Source: Hwangdonia seohaensis (GTDB taxonomy: Bacteria > Bacteroidota > Bacteroidia > Flavobacteriales > Flavobacteriaceae). Taken from it: a DNA stretch of 64,000 bases. This document shows, piece after piece, positions 53,051 to 61,651 of this stretch; position 1 is the first letter of the stretch; each line of letters opens with the position of its first letter. Position numbers and translations under genes: made by a program. The notes beneath the pieces are model-generated. The model saw only the letters and a list, made by a program, of their open reading frames with translations. It had not been told where the DNA came from and did no database searches. The stretch lies in NCBI RefSeq assembly GCF_031932625.1, contig NZ_JAVSCK010000002.1:803892-867891 (forward strand), given 5' to 3'.

Positions 53051-54264
53051 TATTGTTTTCTGTGTGCCAATAAAATGGGTGGCTCGCCATTAAAGGGGTT
53101 ACGAAATCGCCCAATGGTTTTTGCTCCCATTGATGCTGCTTTTTGAATGCTTAATTCGCCATAACGCTTGCGAATGGTATCCATGGCATCGTAAAGGCTC
53201 AGCATTTCCTCAGTGTCATCAAATAAATTAATCTGGTAGTTTCCCGTTACTAAATCGCTGAACTTGACGCCCACCAACCGAATTAACAAGCGACGCTGAT
53301 ACAACTTATCGAACAGCTCCAAAACCTTGGGGATAATAACATGATCTGCACTGGTATATGGGATTTTTATCTGTTTGGAATAGGTGTTAAAATCGGAATA
53401 CCTAATTTTCACACTGATGCAGGATGCCAGTTTATTGCCCCGCCTTAACTGAAAGGCCAGATTTTCGGCCATGGCAAAAATGGTCGTCCGTAATTTTATC
53501 ACATCAATGGTATCCTTATTAAAGGTGCGTTCTGTTGAAATGGATTTACGTTCGTGGTAAGGCGTTAATGGCGGATTATCCAGTCCATGGGCGCGTTTCC
53601 AAATGGTTGCGCCATTTTTACCCAAAACACTGGTCATCATTTCAATGGGCATTTGCTGCACCACCCTAACTTTATCGATACCTAAATTCCGTAAGGTTTG
53701 GTAAGTTTTACTGCCAACCGATGGGATTTTACGTATGGATAACGGTGCCAAAAAGAGTTTTTCGTAACCTAAATCGATACGCAATTGGTTGTTGGGCTTG
53801 GCCTCGCCTGTTGCTACCTTTGAAACGATTTTATTCCCCGACAGCCCAAACGAAATGGGCAAACCTGTTTCTTTAATTATGGTGTTGCGCATTTCGGTGG
53901 CGTATTTATAACTGCCAAAAAACTTATCCATGCCACTTAAATCGGCATAAAACTCATCAATGCTTGCTTTTTCAAAAACAGGGACTTTTTCCTTGATAAT
54001 TTCGGTAACCTGATGCGAGTATTTGGTATATATCGATGAGTTGCCACGAATAACCACAGCCTCTGGACATAAACGTCTTGCCAGTTTCATAGACATGCCA
54101 GAATGCACACCAAAACGTCTCGTTTCATAGCTGCATGCCGCAACAACACCCCGATCTCCAGTGCCACCAACCAACAACGGCCTTTTTTGCAAACTACTGT
54201 CTATCAGCCGCTCACAAGACACAAAGAAGGTATCTAAGTCTAAATGCAAAATTTGTTTTTCCAT
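53050..54264 (-). CDS. Y-family DNA polymerase (DinB/Pol IV-like)
   Basis: 404 residues. Catalytic residues are intact: LDLDTFFVSCERL at residues ~6-18 and ASIDEFYADLSG, so unlike inactive ImuB this is an active polymerase by sequence. The little-finger domain follows helix-hairpin-helix motif KIPSVGSKTYQTLRNLG. QINLF near residue 350 fits a beta-clamp-binding motif. It is divergent from the LexA-like repressor and heads the dnaE-like operon; damage-induced lesion bypass is expected. Confidence 0.9.
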   Translation of the reverse strand: MEKQILHLDLDTFFVSCERLIDSSLQKRPLLVGGTGDRGVVAACSYETRRFGVHSGMSMKLARRLCPEAVVIRGNSSIYTKYSHQVTEIIKEKVPVFEKASIDEFYADLSGMDKFFGSYKYATEMRNTIIKETGLPISFGLSGNKIVSKVATGEAKPNNQLRIDLGYEKLFLAPLSIRKIPSVGSKTYQTLRNLGIDKVRVVQQMPIEMMTSVLGKNGATIWKRAHGLDNPPLTPYHERKSISTERTFNKDTIDVIKLRTTIFAMAENLAFQLRRGNKLASCISVKIRYSDFNTYSKQIKIPYTSADHVIIPKVLELFDKLYQRRLLIRLVGVKFSDLVTGNYQINLFDDTEEMLSLYDAMDTIRKRYGELSIQKAASMGAKTIGRFRNPFNGEPPILLAHRKQ

Positions 54265-54268
54265 GCTT

Positions 54269-54314
54269 CAAAATTAGCTATTATATGTAGCAGTTATTGC
54301 TTATATTTGTAGCA
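54269..54314. promoter_or_regulatory. Divergent leaderless promoters with TGTAGCA repeats
   Basis: TGTAGCA occurs at 54286-54292 and 54308-54314, 22 bp apart (two helical turns). The -7 box TATATTTG (54302-54309) overlaps the second repeat and is only 7 bp before the repressor ATG; on the minus strand -7 box TAATTTTG (54276-54269) is 4 bp before the polymerase ATG. Both transcripts would be nearly leaderless. A repressor on the repeats would block both. Confidence 0.6.
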
Positions 54315-54316
54315 TT

Positions 54317-55087
54317 ATGAAAATAATTGCAAAAAACATTTCACATTTAAGACACCTCAAGGGTTTAACCCAAGAGGCACTTGCTGATGAATTACAGGTA
54401 ACCCGTTCTCGTATTTCATCTTACGAAGAAGCACGCTCTGCACCTACCATTGAGTTTTTAATTACACTCTCCGATTATTTTAAATTGCCCATTGATATTC
54501 TATTGCGTAAAGACCTAACAAAAGCCAGTGATTTTTCGTTTATCGATATTGGCAATCAGCGTGTTTTGTTTCCCATAACGGTTGATAAAGACAACGATAA
54601 TTTAATTGAAGTCGTGCCCATTAAAGCATCGGCAGGCTACTTATCTGGTTATGACGACCCTGAATACATCGAGCAATTGGAAAAAATCAAGCTACCGTTT
54701 TTACCCACGGGAAAACACAGAGCTTTCCCCATAAAAGGCGATTCTATGCTGCCCATGAAAGATGGCTCTTATGTTGTGGGGCGTTTTATTGAAGATAGGA
54801 GCGAAATAAAAACAGGGAAAACCTATGTTTTGGTAACCCTCAATGAAGGAATGGTGTACAAACGGGTTATGAACAATATTGATTTTAACGGGTCGTTACT
54901 TTTAATGTCCGATAACAAAACGTATCACGACTACAGCGTGCCCATTGATGAAGTGTTGGAAATCTGGGAATTTACCTGTAGCATTAATACCCAAGAATAC
55001 GATGCACAGGATTTAAAAATCAGCAGTATCATAAATATGTTTAATGATTTGGGCGTGGAGTTAAAAGCTTTGGAAAAATTAAGATAA
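54317..55087 (+). CDS. LexA-like XRE/S24 autocleaving repressor
   Basis: 256 residues. HTH: LTQEALADELQVTRSRISSY near residues 18-37. C-terminal S24 peptidase: cleavage-type Ala-Gly bond in KASAGYLSGY (~residue 110), Ser in IKGDSMLPM and Lys in MVYKRV, the Ser-Lys dyad. RecA-stimulated self-cleavage should relieve repression of the divergent polymerase operon. It ends exactly at the A of the next ATG (1-bp overlap). Confidence 0.88.
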   Translation: MKIIAKNISHLRHLKGLTQEALADELQVTRSRISSYEEARSAPTIEFLITLSDYFKLPIDILLRKDLTKASDFSFIDIGNQRVLFPITVDKDNDNLIEVVPIKASAGYLSGYDDPEYIEQLEKIKLPFLPTGKHRAFPIKGDSMLPMKDGSYVVGRFIEDRSEIKTGKTYVLVTLNEGMVYKRVMNNIDFNGSLLLMSDNKTYHDYSVPIDEVLEIWEFTCSINTQEYDAQDLKISSIINMFNDLGVELKALEKLR

Positions 55088-56421
55088 TGTATACCATCAT
55101 TGACGTTGAAACCACCGGACAGGGTAATAAAATTACGGAAATATCTATTTTTAAATATGATGGCAATCAGGTTGTCGACGAGTTTACATCGCTGGTAAAT
55201 CCAGAAGCTTATATCCCCGATTACATCACCGCATTAACCGGGATTGATAATTTAATGGTTGCCAATGCCCCAACATTTTCAGACATCGCCAACGCTATTT
55301 TAGAAATAACGGAAAACACCATTTTTGTCGCCCATAGTGTAAATTTCGATTACAATGTCATCCGCAATGAATTTAAGGCGATTGGTATAGATTTTAGAAG
55401 AAAAAAACTATGCACGGTTAGGCTGTCAAGAAAACTGATGCTCGGTTATAAATCGTATAGCCTCGGAAAGATCTGTAAAGCACTAAACATTGAAATTAAC
55501 GGAAGGCATAGAGCAAAAGGTGATGCCGAAGCAACCGTTGTTTTGTTTGAAATGCTGTTAAACAAAGAAAATGCTGAAACCGTTTTCAACGACTTCTTAA
55601 AAAAATCATCTAAAGAAGCCACCTTGCCATCGCACTTACCAACAGCTGTTTTTAATAATCTGCCCAACAAGGCAGGTGTCTACTTTTTTAAAGATAAGAA
55701 AGGAAAAATTATTTATATCGGTAAAGCTAAAGACATCAAAAAACGGGTTTTAAGTCACTTTTATAGTAAAACAAAAAAATCCTTAGACATGGTTAGAGAA
55801 ACCAGGGATATTGATTTTGAATTATCGGGCAGCGAACTCATTGCGTTACTTATGGAAGACGCCGCCATTAAACACCATTATCCAATATACAACGTGGTTT
55901 CAAAACGCAACCCCAAAGCCTATGCCATTTTTAGTTATGAAGACAGAAAAGGCATAAAACATTTAGCCTACAATACGTTAAAGGCAACACCAAACCCCAT
56001 CCAAACCTTTTCCACTATTACAGATTGCAGACAATACTTAGAAAAGATTTGTGCTCAATTTGAACTGTGCCCTAAATTTTGTCATTTACAAGATGGCGTT
56101 TCGCAATGTTCTCATTATAAAATCACCACGTGTAAAGGCATCTGTTCAAATAATGAAACGGTAAACTCATATAATTTACGTGTAAGCTCAGCCATTTCAT
56201 TTACCATTGAAAACACAAAAGATATGGTGCTCAAACAAAAAGGAAGACATGACGACGAAGAGGCATTTGTTTTAATTAAAAACAGTGTTTATTTAGGATA
56301 CGGTTTTATTGATAAAACAGAACAAATTAATACACCGGAAGCATTGGAAGCCTTTTTAATTCCGCAAAAGGATAATTTGGATGTGCAGAAAATATTGAGA
56401 AAGAGGTTAGCTCAACATTGA
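55087..56421 (+). CDS. DnaQ-like exonuclease fused to GIY-YIG (UvrC N-terminal) nuclease
   Basis: 444 residues. Residues 1-170: DEDDh 3'-5' exonuclease (IDVETTGQGNKITEISIF, AHSVNFDYNVIRNEF, HRAKGDAEATV). Residues ~195-275: GIY-YIG domain (LPNKAGVYFFKDKKGKIIYI, then GKAKDIKKRVLSHF, with Glu in LLMEDAAIKHHYPIYN). The rest contains a Cys-rich stretch (CPKFCHLQDGVSQCSHYK). Similar to Cho/DnaQ-UvrC fusions, it may excise damaged DNA. It is transcribed with the LexA-like repressor, so it belongs to the same damage response. Confidence 0.88.
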   Translation: MYTIIDVETTGQGNKITEISIFKYDGNQVVDEFTSLVNPEAYIPDYITALTGIDNLMVANAPTFSDIANAILEITENTIFVAHSVNFDYNVIRNEFKAIGIDFRRKKLCTVRLSRKLMLGYKSYSLGKICKALNIEINGRHRAKGDAEATVVLFEMLLNKENAETVFNDFLKKSSKEATLPSHLPTAVFNNLPNKAGVYFFKDKKGKIIYIGKAKDIKKRVLSHFYSKTKKSLDMVRETRDIDFELSGSELIALLMEDAAIKHHYPIYNVVSKRNPKAYAIFSYEDRKGIKHLAYNTLKATPNPIQTFSTITDCRQYLEKICAQFELCPKFCHLQDGVSQCSHYKITTCKGICSNNETVNSYNLRVSSAISFTIENTKDMVLKQKGRHDDEEAFVLIKNSVYLGYGFIDKTEQINTPEALEAFLIPQKDNLDVQKILRKRLAQH

Positions 56422-56463
56422 TGCCATCCCTTTTATTTTGATAACACATAGGAAAATCATCTT

Positions 56464-56757
56464 TTAGTCATAACTAATGCGCTCCCGGATACCACCACTA
56501 GCTCGATGTATAATCACATCTGCTTTACGGCGTTTAGCAATGGTTTTGGCTTTGTTTATGGCAGTGCTTTGTTTCCTGTGTTTAGAAGTGATACGCTTGT
56601 TACCTTCACGTCGCACCGCCCACCCTTCATCGTATGGAACCACGTGTTGATGCCATGTTCTAGTTGTTTTTTTTGAGCTTTTAAAATAAGCCTCTACAAG
56701 TTCCTTAATAATTTGAAGCCAAGAGTGTGAGTCGCTTTGTTTTGCCATAGATAACAT
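56464..56757 (-). CDS. DUF2188 domain protein
   Basis: 97 residues. The C-terminal ~60 residues are DUF2188 (HVVPYDEGWAVRREGNKRIT, INKAKTIAKRRKADVIIHR). The family is small and basic; no function known. ATG at 56757 or 56748. Convergent with the exonuclease gene. Confidence 0.82.
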   Translation of the reverse strand: MLSMAKQSDSHSWLQIIKELVEAYFKSSKKTTRTWHQHVVPYDEGWAVRREGNKRITSKHRKQSTAINKAKTIAKRRKADVIIHRASGGIRERISYD

Positions 56758-57033
56758 TTTGCCATCTCAATATAATGCTTTTAAATAAAATGGAATAAAA
56801 GAGCGAAATTTGCGGAATTGTAAGTTGGAGTTTGAAAAAAACAAACAAAATTGATGCTTTTTAAACTCTTTCTAGTAAAATCGTGTACTGAGTTGAGTAC
56901 TCTGATTTATAATAATTCTTGCTCTTATTATAGAAATTAATGATTTTGAACATAATTATCATAGTTAACAGCTTTTAAAAGCTATATTTTTTTCCAATGC
57001 ATAAAAATCACATTTTCCTACCTTTGAAACCTT

Positions 57034-57981
57034 ATGAACGAATATTTTAAATCTATTATTTTACAGAAAACGAATGCTTCCTCTTTAGTTGAAAAAGAAA
57101 CTATACAGGAACTATGGAGTGGTTATGGTAAAATAATACGTGTTGCCTTAGAAAATACACCTATAGAAAGTGTTGTTGTTAAACATATTCAATTATCTAG
57201 TGGGAATACCCACCCTAGAGGATGGAACTCTGATATTGGTCATCAAAGAAAACTGAAATCTTATGAAGTAGAAACCACTTGGTATAAGTTATATAGTAAA
57301 CACAGTTTAGCACGTTTACCAAAGTGTTTTGCTATTGAAAGTAAGGGTGATGAAACACTGATAGTTCTTGAAGATTTAGATATGGCAGGTTTCCCATTAC
57401 GAAAGCAAAAGGTAACATGGAAAGATATAGAGACTTGTTTAAAATGGTTAGCACAATTCCATGCCAGCTATTTAGGGAAAGTTCCTGACGGCCTTTGGGA
57501 AGTTGGCACCTATTGGCATTTGGAAACTAGACCTCAAGAACTAGAGGTTTTAGAAGATGAACCTTTGAAAAATGCTGCTGCAGCTATTAACAACAAACTG
57601 AATAACTGCAACTTTAAAGCGTTTGTTCATGGCGATGCAAAATTGGCCAACTTTTGTTTTTCAGAAAGCGGACAAGTTGCTGGCGTAGATTTTCAATATG
57701 TAGGCGGTGGATGTGGTATGAAAGACGTTTCGTATTTTATTGGAAGTTGCCTTAATGAAAGGGATTGTGAACGTTTAGAATCAAAACTCCTAGACACATA
57801 CTTTGCCTATTTACACCAAGCACTCGGTGAACGGAATGTAGCCCTTGAAAACGAATGGCGCCCCTTATATCGAGTGGCCTGGGCAGATTTTCATCGGTTT
57901 TTAAAGGGTTGGAGCCCCAGCCATTGGAAAATTAATAGTTACAGTGAAAGAATAACTTCTGAAGTCATTAAAAATCTATAA
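57034..57981 (+). CDS. Phosphotransferase (choline/ecdysteroid kinase-like)
   Basis: 315 residues. Kinase-like APH fold: Lys in VVVKHIQLSSG, catalytic HGDAKLANFCFSESG near residue 205 (HGDxxxxN) and the Mg-binding GVDFQYVGGGCGMKDVSYFI (DFQ). Closest by motif to EcKinase/DUF1679 proteins. Substrate unknown. Followed 2 bp later by an inositol-phosphatase-like gene, so a pair handling a small phosphorylated metabolite is plausible. Confidence 0.82.
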   Translation: MNEYFKSIILQKTNASSLVEKETIQELWSGYGKIIRVALENTPIESVVVKHIQLSSGNTHPRGWNSDIGHQRKLKSYEVETTWYKLYSKHSLARLPKCFAIESKGDETLIVLEDLDMAGFPLRKQKVTWKDIETCLKWLAQFHASYLGKVPDGLWEVGTYWHLETRPQELEVLEDEPLKNAAAAINNKLNNCNFKAFVHGDAKLANFCFSESGQVAGVDFQYVGGGCGMKDVSYFIGSCLNERDCERLESKLLDTYFAYLHQALGERNVALENEWRPLYRVAWADFHRFLKGWSPSHWKINSYSERITSEVIKNL

Positions 57982-57983
57982 AA

Positions 57984-58808
57984 ATGGACTTAAAACATTT
58001 GACAAATATTGCCATTGAAGCAGCACTTTCAGCTGGAAAAACCATTCAAAAGCATTTAAATGATAACATTGTTGTAGAAAAAAAAGAAGGAGGTTCTAAC
58101 TATGCGTCTCAAGTTGTAACAAAAGTAGATCGCGAATGTGAACGTATCATTTTATCGTATTTAAAGCCCACGTGTAAAGCGCATGATATTGGTTTACTTT
58201 CCGAAGAAACAGAAGATGATGAAAGCCGATTTAAAAAGGAGTACTTTTGGTGTATAGACCCTTTAGATGGCACACTAGCTTTTATTAATAAACAACCTGG
58301 GTTTTCTGTGTCTATTGCTTTAATTGCCAAAGATGGAACACCAGTAATAGGGGTTGTATTCGACCCTAGCACTAAAATATTATACCATGCGATAAAAGGA
58401 CATGGTGCATATAAAAATAAAAGTCCTTGGAACATTCAAAACACCAACGACTATTTAACTTACGTTACCGATAAAAAGTTAAGGGATACTCCAAAATCTA
58501 CTGAAATACAAGACATACTCAATAAACACAAAACTGACTTAGGCCTAAAATATATTAAGGAAATTTCAGGAGCAGGTGCCGTACTAAGTGCTATTATAGT
58601 TATAGAAAACGGACCCGCATGTTTTTTAAAACTCCCTAAAAAAGACCTTGGAGGCGGTAGTATTTGGGACTTTGCTGCTACAGCATGTATTTTCCAAGAA
58701 TTAGGTTTAACTGCCACTCATTTTAATGGTGAAACTTTAGAATTAAATAAAAAAGCTGACACTTTCATGAACCATAAAGGGGTTTACTATTCCAACTTAA
58801 CTTTATAA
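57984..58808 (+). CDS. Inositol monophosphatase family protein (CysQ-like)
   Basis: 274 residues. Metal-binding motifs: LLSEETEDDESRFKKEYFWC, CIDPLDGTLAFINKQPGFSV and WDFAATACIFQELG. This Li+-sensitive phosphatase family includes inositol monophosphatase and 3'(2'),5'-bisphosphate nucleotidase CysQ; the substrate cannot be fixed. Two nucleotides after the phosphotransferase gene. Confidence 0.85.
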   Translation: MDLKHLTNIAIEAALSAGKTIQKHLNDNIVVEKKEGGSNYASQVVTKVDRECERIILSYLKPTCKAHDIGLLSEETEDDESRFKKEYFWCIDPLDGTLAFINKQPGFSVSIALIAKDGTPVIGVVFDPSTKILYHAIKGHGAYKNKSPWNIQNTNDYLTYVTDKKLRDTPKSTEIQDILNKHKTDLGLKYIKEISGAGAVLSAIIVIENGPACFLKLPKKDLGGGSIWDFAATACIFQELGLTATHFNGETLELNKKADTFMNHKGVYYSNLTL

Positions 58809-59315
58809 AACTAAAAAAAAATTACCTAAGCCAATCAAAGACACCTTCCATATCAGAGTTTTGATAAAAAATCAGTTAGTGTTTAACTTTTCAATTATTT
58901 ACAAATAATCATTTGACTTTTTCAAGCCTTAATTTCGGCAAAACTACCTTATACTCTTTATCATCATTCTTATCATACCAATCACACACACGCTAGGTAA
59001 TCCTATTATTTTGTTTATCTAAAGTATTAACAATGAAATTAAAATTCAATTCTATTCATTTATTTATTGGACAAACTATATTGCAGAAAAAGTCCTACTA
59101 AAACAATTTAGTTTTTTGATTCATTGTATAATTCTCCATTTCCTTAACACAACAACAATTTAAAATCATAGAGAATTCCCTCGACACATTATAAGAATTT
59201 TATTATATTGCATGAAAACTAACCTAAAATAATAACAGTGGAAATTTTATTAAAAATACATCGTTATCCCACCTTAATGGAATATTATGATGCATTTAAT
59301 AATCCATATAAATAA
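58809..59315. other. Non-coding region left of the cassette array
   Basis: 507 bp without an intact gene. It holds the minus-strand gene fragment at 58909-59055 and a 25-codon plus-strand fragment (IHRYPTLMEYYDAFNNP) ending at 59315 just before the first cassette core. No L-arm or attI-like structure was recognised next to GTT at 59316. Confidence 0.45.
58909..59055 (-). pseudogene. 3' remnant of an unidentified gene with an internal stop
   Basis: On the minus strand one frame reads LNFNFIVNTLDKQNNRIT, then TAG, then RVCDWYDKNDDKEYKVVLPK and on to TGA at 58911-58909. The composition on both sides of the stop looks coding, so this is a likely gene end with a nonsense mutation. No family recognised. 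Confidence 0.35.
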
Positions 59316-59332
59316 GTTGGCGTTAATTTGAA

Positions 59333-59764
59333 ATGAAGTACTTAAAGACAAACATATTACTGCTTTTAATGTTTATCCCGTTCATTATGTTTGGACAGGA
59401 AAAAGACGGAGAATGTGTGGAATATGAACCGATTGAAATGTATAATCTGAGAAAAGCAATAATTAAAAAACAGAATTTAGACGTTTGGCCAAGTATTGTG
59501 GAAATTAAAAATCTAACGGAATTGAATTCTAAAAGAAAAGACTCTCTGATTTTATTCATTGCAGAAACCGATAATGGAGACAAATTACGAATGACAAATT
59601 CATCGGACTTGAGCAAGTTTGCGGAAATAGATTATAATGATGATTGCAAACAAGACGGAACAATTTTGACTGACTTGAAGTTGGGAAAAATAAATCTGAC
59701 TGAAATGAAAGCGGAAATATTTTGTCGGAAAAAGAAATACACTGAACTGAAAATCAAAAACTAA
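59333..59764 (+). CDS. Cassette 1: secreted hypothetical protein
   Basis: 143 residues with signal peptide MKYLKTNILLLLMFIPFIMF followed by GQ. Mature part has three Cys and is Lys/Glu-rich; no family recognised. It starts 17 nt after the cassette boundary, and its stop codon TAA (59762-59764) is the first three bases of the attC-1 left core. AGA/GGA-rich codons unlike core genes. Confidence 0.6.
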   Translation: MKYLKTNILLLLMFIPFIMFGQEKDGECVEYEPIEMYNLRKAIIKKQNLDVWPSIVEIKNLTELNSKRKDSLILFIAETDNGDKLRMTNSSDLSKFAEIDYNDDCKQDGTILTDLKLGKINLTEMKAEIFCRKKKYTELKIKN

Positions 59765-59897
59765 CGCCAACAATGTATAACCGCAATTACGGCGGATTCG
59801 ACTGCGTCCGAATCCACTCGGAATTGCTAACACCAGTGCTTAACCGAAAATCATTAACTTTAAACCCGTAACTGACGGTTATACGAGACCGTTACCC
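59765..59897 (+). repeat. attC-1
   Basis: 133 bp from CGCCAAC to GTTACCC. Inner arms GTATAACCG (59775-59783) and CGGTTATAC (59876-59884) pair perfectly. The stem contains GGATTCG/CGAATCC. About 90% identical by eye to attC-3. Confidence 0.8.
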
Positions 59898-59916
59898 AAC
59901 ATTAAAAAAACAAACT

Positions 59917-60156
59917 TTGAGTACTAAATTAAAACTTTCGGCATTTTTCCTTTTTGGGTTTTTCTTTTTTAGAATAACAGGTCCAATACTGACTGGAAAA
60001 ATGAAAGATTTTCACATAAAAAACAATCCTAAATTAGTTGAAAGAGCACCTTGGATTTTTAAAATTTTCGATATTTTCTACAGAGGTGCAGCTATCATGT
60101 GTTTAGTTTTCATTGTAATGATTTGGATTGGATTTGTAGCTTTACCGAATGAATAA
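59917..60156 (+). CDS. Cassette 2: small membrane protein
   Basis: 79 residues from a TTG start (no ATG available), with two membrane helices at about 8-27 and 57-74. Its stop overlaps the next ATG by one base (TAATG), so the two are translationally coupled. Family unknown. Confidence 0.55.
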   Translation: MSTKLKLSAFFLFGFFFFRITGPILTGKMKDFHIKNNPKLVERAPWIFKIFDIFYRGAAIMCLVFIVMIWIGFVALPNE

Positions 60157-60500
60157 TGTTTTGGACTAAAAAGAAAAAACGGATTGAAAAAATAGAACTG
60201 ACCGAAAACGGATTTCAAGTCCATTACGATGACAAAATTACTCAATTCCAATGGTCAGAGATTGAAAAACTGACTGGTTTTAAAGTTGACCGATTAACAA
60301 CAGATAATATTTGTTTAAAAATTGAGTCTAAGACTAAAACAGTGTATGCGACAGAAGAATTCCAAGGTTGGCGGAATTTTATAGATAAAATGATTAATGA
60401 ATTTCCGCAAGTTGACAAAATTTGGGAAGGAATTATTGCAAAGCCTGCGTTCAAAAGAAATGAAACTGAATTGTATAACCGAAATAAAAACGTTGGGTAA
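60156..60500 (+). CDS. Cassette 2: PH-like domain protein
   Basis: 114 residues. Alternating strands and a C-terminal helix (IEKIELTENGFQVHYDDKIT, QFQWSEIEKLTGFK, GWRNFIDKMINEFP) resemble bacterial PH-like domains. Its stop TAA is part of the attC-2 left core GTTGGGTAAC. Function unknown; likely acts with the membrane protein before it. Confidence 0.6.
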   Translation: MFWTKKKKRIEKIELTENGFQVHYDDKITQFQWSEIEKLTGFKVDRLTTDNICLKIESKTKTVYATEEFQGWRNFIDKMINEFPQVDKIWEGIIAKPAFKRNETELYNRNKNVG

Positions 60501-60627
60501 CACCGTATAAAAAAAATTGCTAGTTTTAGCTAAACCAAAGTTAGTTGCTCGTTTGCTTGCTTCTGATTTTCCTTCGGAAAATCCTCGCACTCAAACACGC
60601 AACTTTCCTTATACATAAACGTTGGCA
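60495..60627 (+). repeat. attC-2
   Basis: 133 bp from GGGTAAC to GTTGGCA. Inner arms GTATAA (60505-60510) and TTATAC (60609-60614). The centre has the hairpin GATTTTCCTTCGGAAAATC. Confidence 0.8.
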
Positions 60628-60646
60628 ATAATTTAAAACTCACGTC

Positions 60647-61513
60647 CTGAAACAACAATTATTTGAAATAACGACAGAAGACAAGGAAAGAATAGCACTT
60701 TGGAGATTTAATAGCGAATTCAAATCTGAAAAGCATATTTTTTTGACTCACGGAACTTTTTCTAATAGAAAAATATGTTCTGGAATTGCGGAATATTTAA
60801 CAGAACAAGGATTTACTTGTTGGTTAATGGAATGGCGAAATCACGGAGAGAGTTCAAAAGTTCAAAAGGATTTTGATTTTGAGACAATTGCAAAATATGA
60901 CCTCAAATCCGTATTTGAGTTTCTATTCAAAGACAGAAATATTAATAATATAGATTGTTTAGCTCATAGTGGTGGTGGAATTGCACTAACGATGTTTTTA
61001 ATCAACAATCCAAATTATCAACCAAAAATTAACAGCATTACATTATTTGGAGTGCAAGCTTTCGGAGCTGGAACTGAATTTAATAATCGAATGAAAATTT
61101 TGGCGAGTAAATATTTGACAGCTTTGTTAGGAGTTGTTCCGGCTAAAACAGCTGGCTCAACTGAACATAGTGAAAGCTATCACACGATGAAACAATGGTT
61201 CAATTGGAATTTAAAACAGAACTTCATAGGGGAAAACGGATTTGACTATTTGAGCGAAATGAAAAAAATAAAAATTCCGATTTTATCAATATGTGCGAGT
61301 GGAGATAAATTTATCGCACCAAAAGTCGGTTGCGAGAAATATCTAAATGCCTTTGAAAATTCGGAAAACCAATTGATTTATCTATCAAAAGAAAATGGAA
61401 ATCTAGAAAATTACAATCATAGCAGAATTTTAAAATCACAGAATTCAAAGAAAGAAATCTGGCCGATTGTAACTGAATGGATTAATAAAAAAACTATTGC
61501 CAACAATGTATAA
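60647..61513 (+). CDS. Cassette 3: alpha/beta hydrolase with unusual start
   Basis: 256 residues from TTG 60743, but the frame is open back to ~60633 and continues in coding style (LKQQLFEITTEDKERIALWR), consistent with a normal hydrolase N-terminus. No ATG/GTG/TTG exists there; CTG at 60647 is the best candidate (288 residues). Landmarks: FLTHGTFSNRKICSGIAEYL, nucleophile AHSGGGIALTM, Asp in CASGDKFIAP and His in ENYNHSRIL. Its last codons (IANNV and TAA) are encoded by the attC-3 left arm. Substrate unknown. Confidence 0.7.
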   Translation: MKQQLFEITTEDKERIALWRFNSEFKSEKHIFLTHGTFSNRKICSGIAEYLTEQGFTCWLMEWRNHGESSKVQKDFDFETIAKYDLKSVFEFLFKDRNINNIDCLAHSGGGIALTMFLINNPNYQPKINSITLFGVQAFGAGTEFNNRMKILASKYLTALLGVVPAKTAGSTEHSESYHTMKQWFNWNLKQNFIGENGFDYLSEMKKIKIPILSICASGDKFIAPKVGCEKYLNAFENSENQLIYLSKENGNLENYNHSRILKSQNSKKEIWPIVTEWINKKTIANNV

Positions 61514-61630
61514 CCGCAATTACGGCGGATTCGACTACGTCCGAATCCACTCGGAATTGCGAGCGTCAGTGCTTAATCGAAAATTAGTAACTTAAAAACC
61601 GTAACTGACGGTTATACGAGACCGTTGTGT
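61498..61630 (+). repeat. attC-3
   Basis: 133 bp from TGCCAAC to GTTGTGT; nearly the same as attC-1 (inner arms GTATAACCG / CGGTTATAC). Confidence 0.8.
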
Positions 61631-61651
61631 TTAATTTAAAACAACCGACAC

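Noticed and set aside
56970..56995. AGCTTTTAAAAGCT palindrome followed by ATATTTTTTT upstream of the phosphotransferase
   Set aside because: Looks like a terminator but no plus-strand gene ends just upstream; perfect A/T palindromes are common here.
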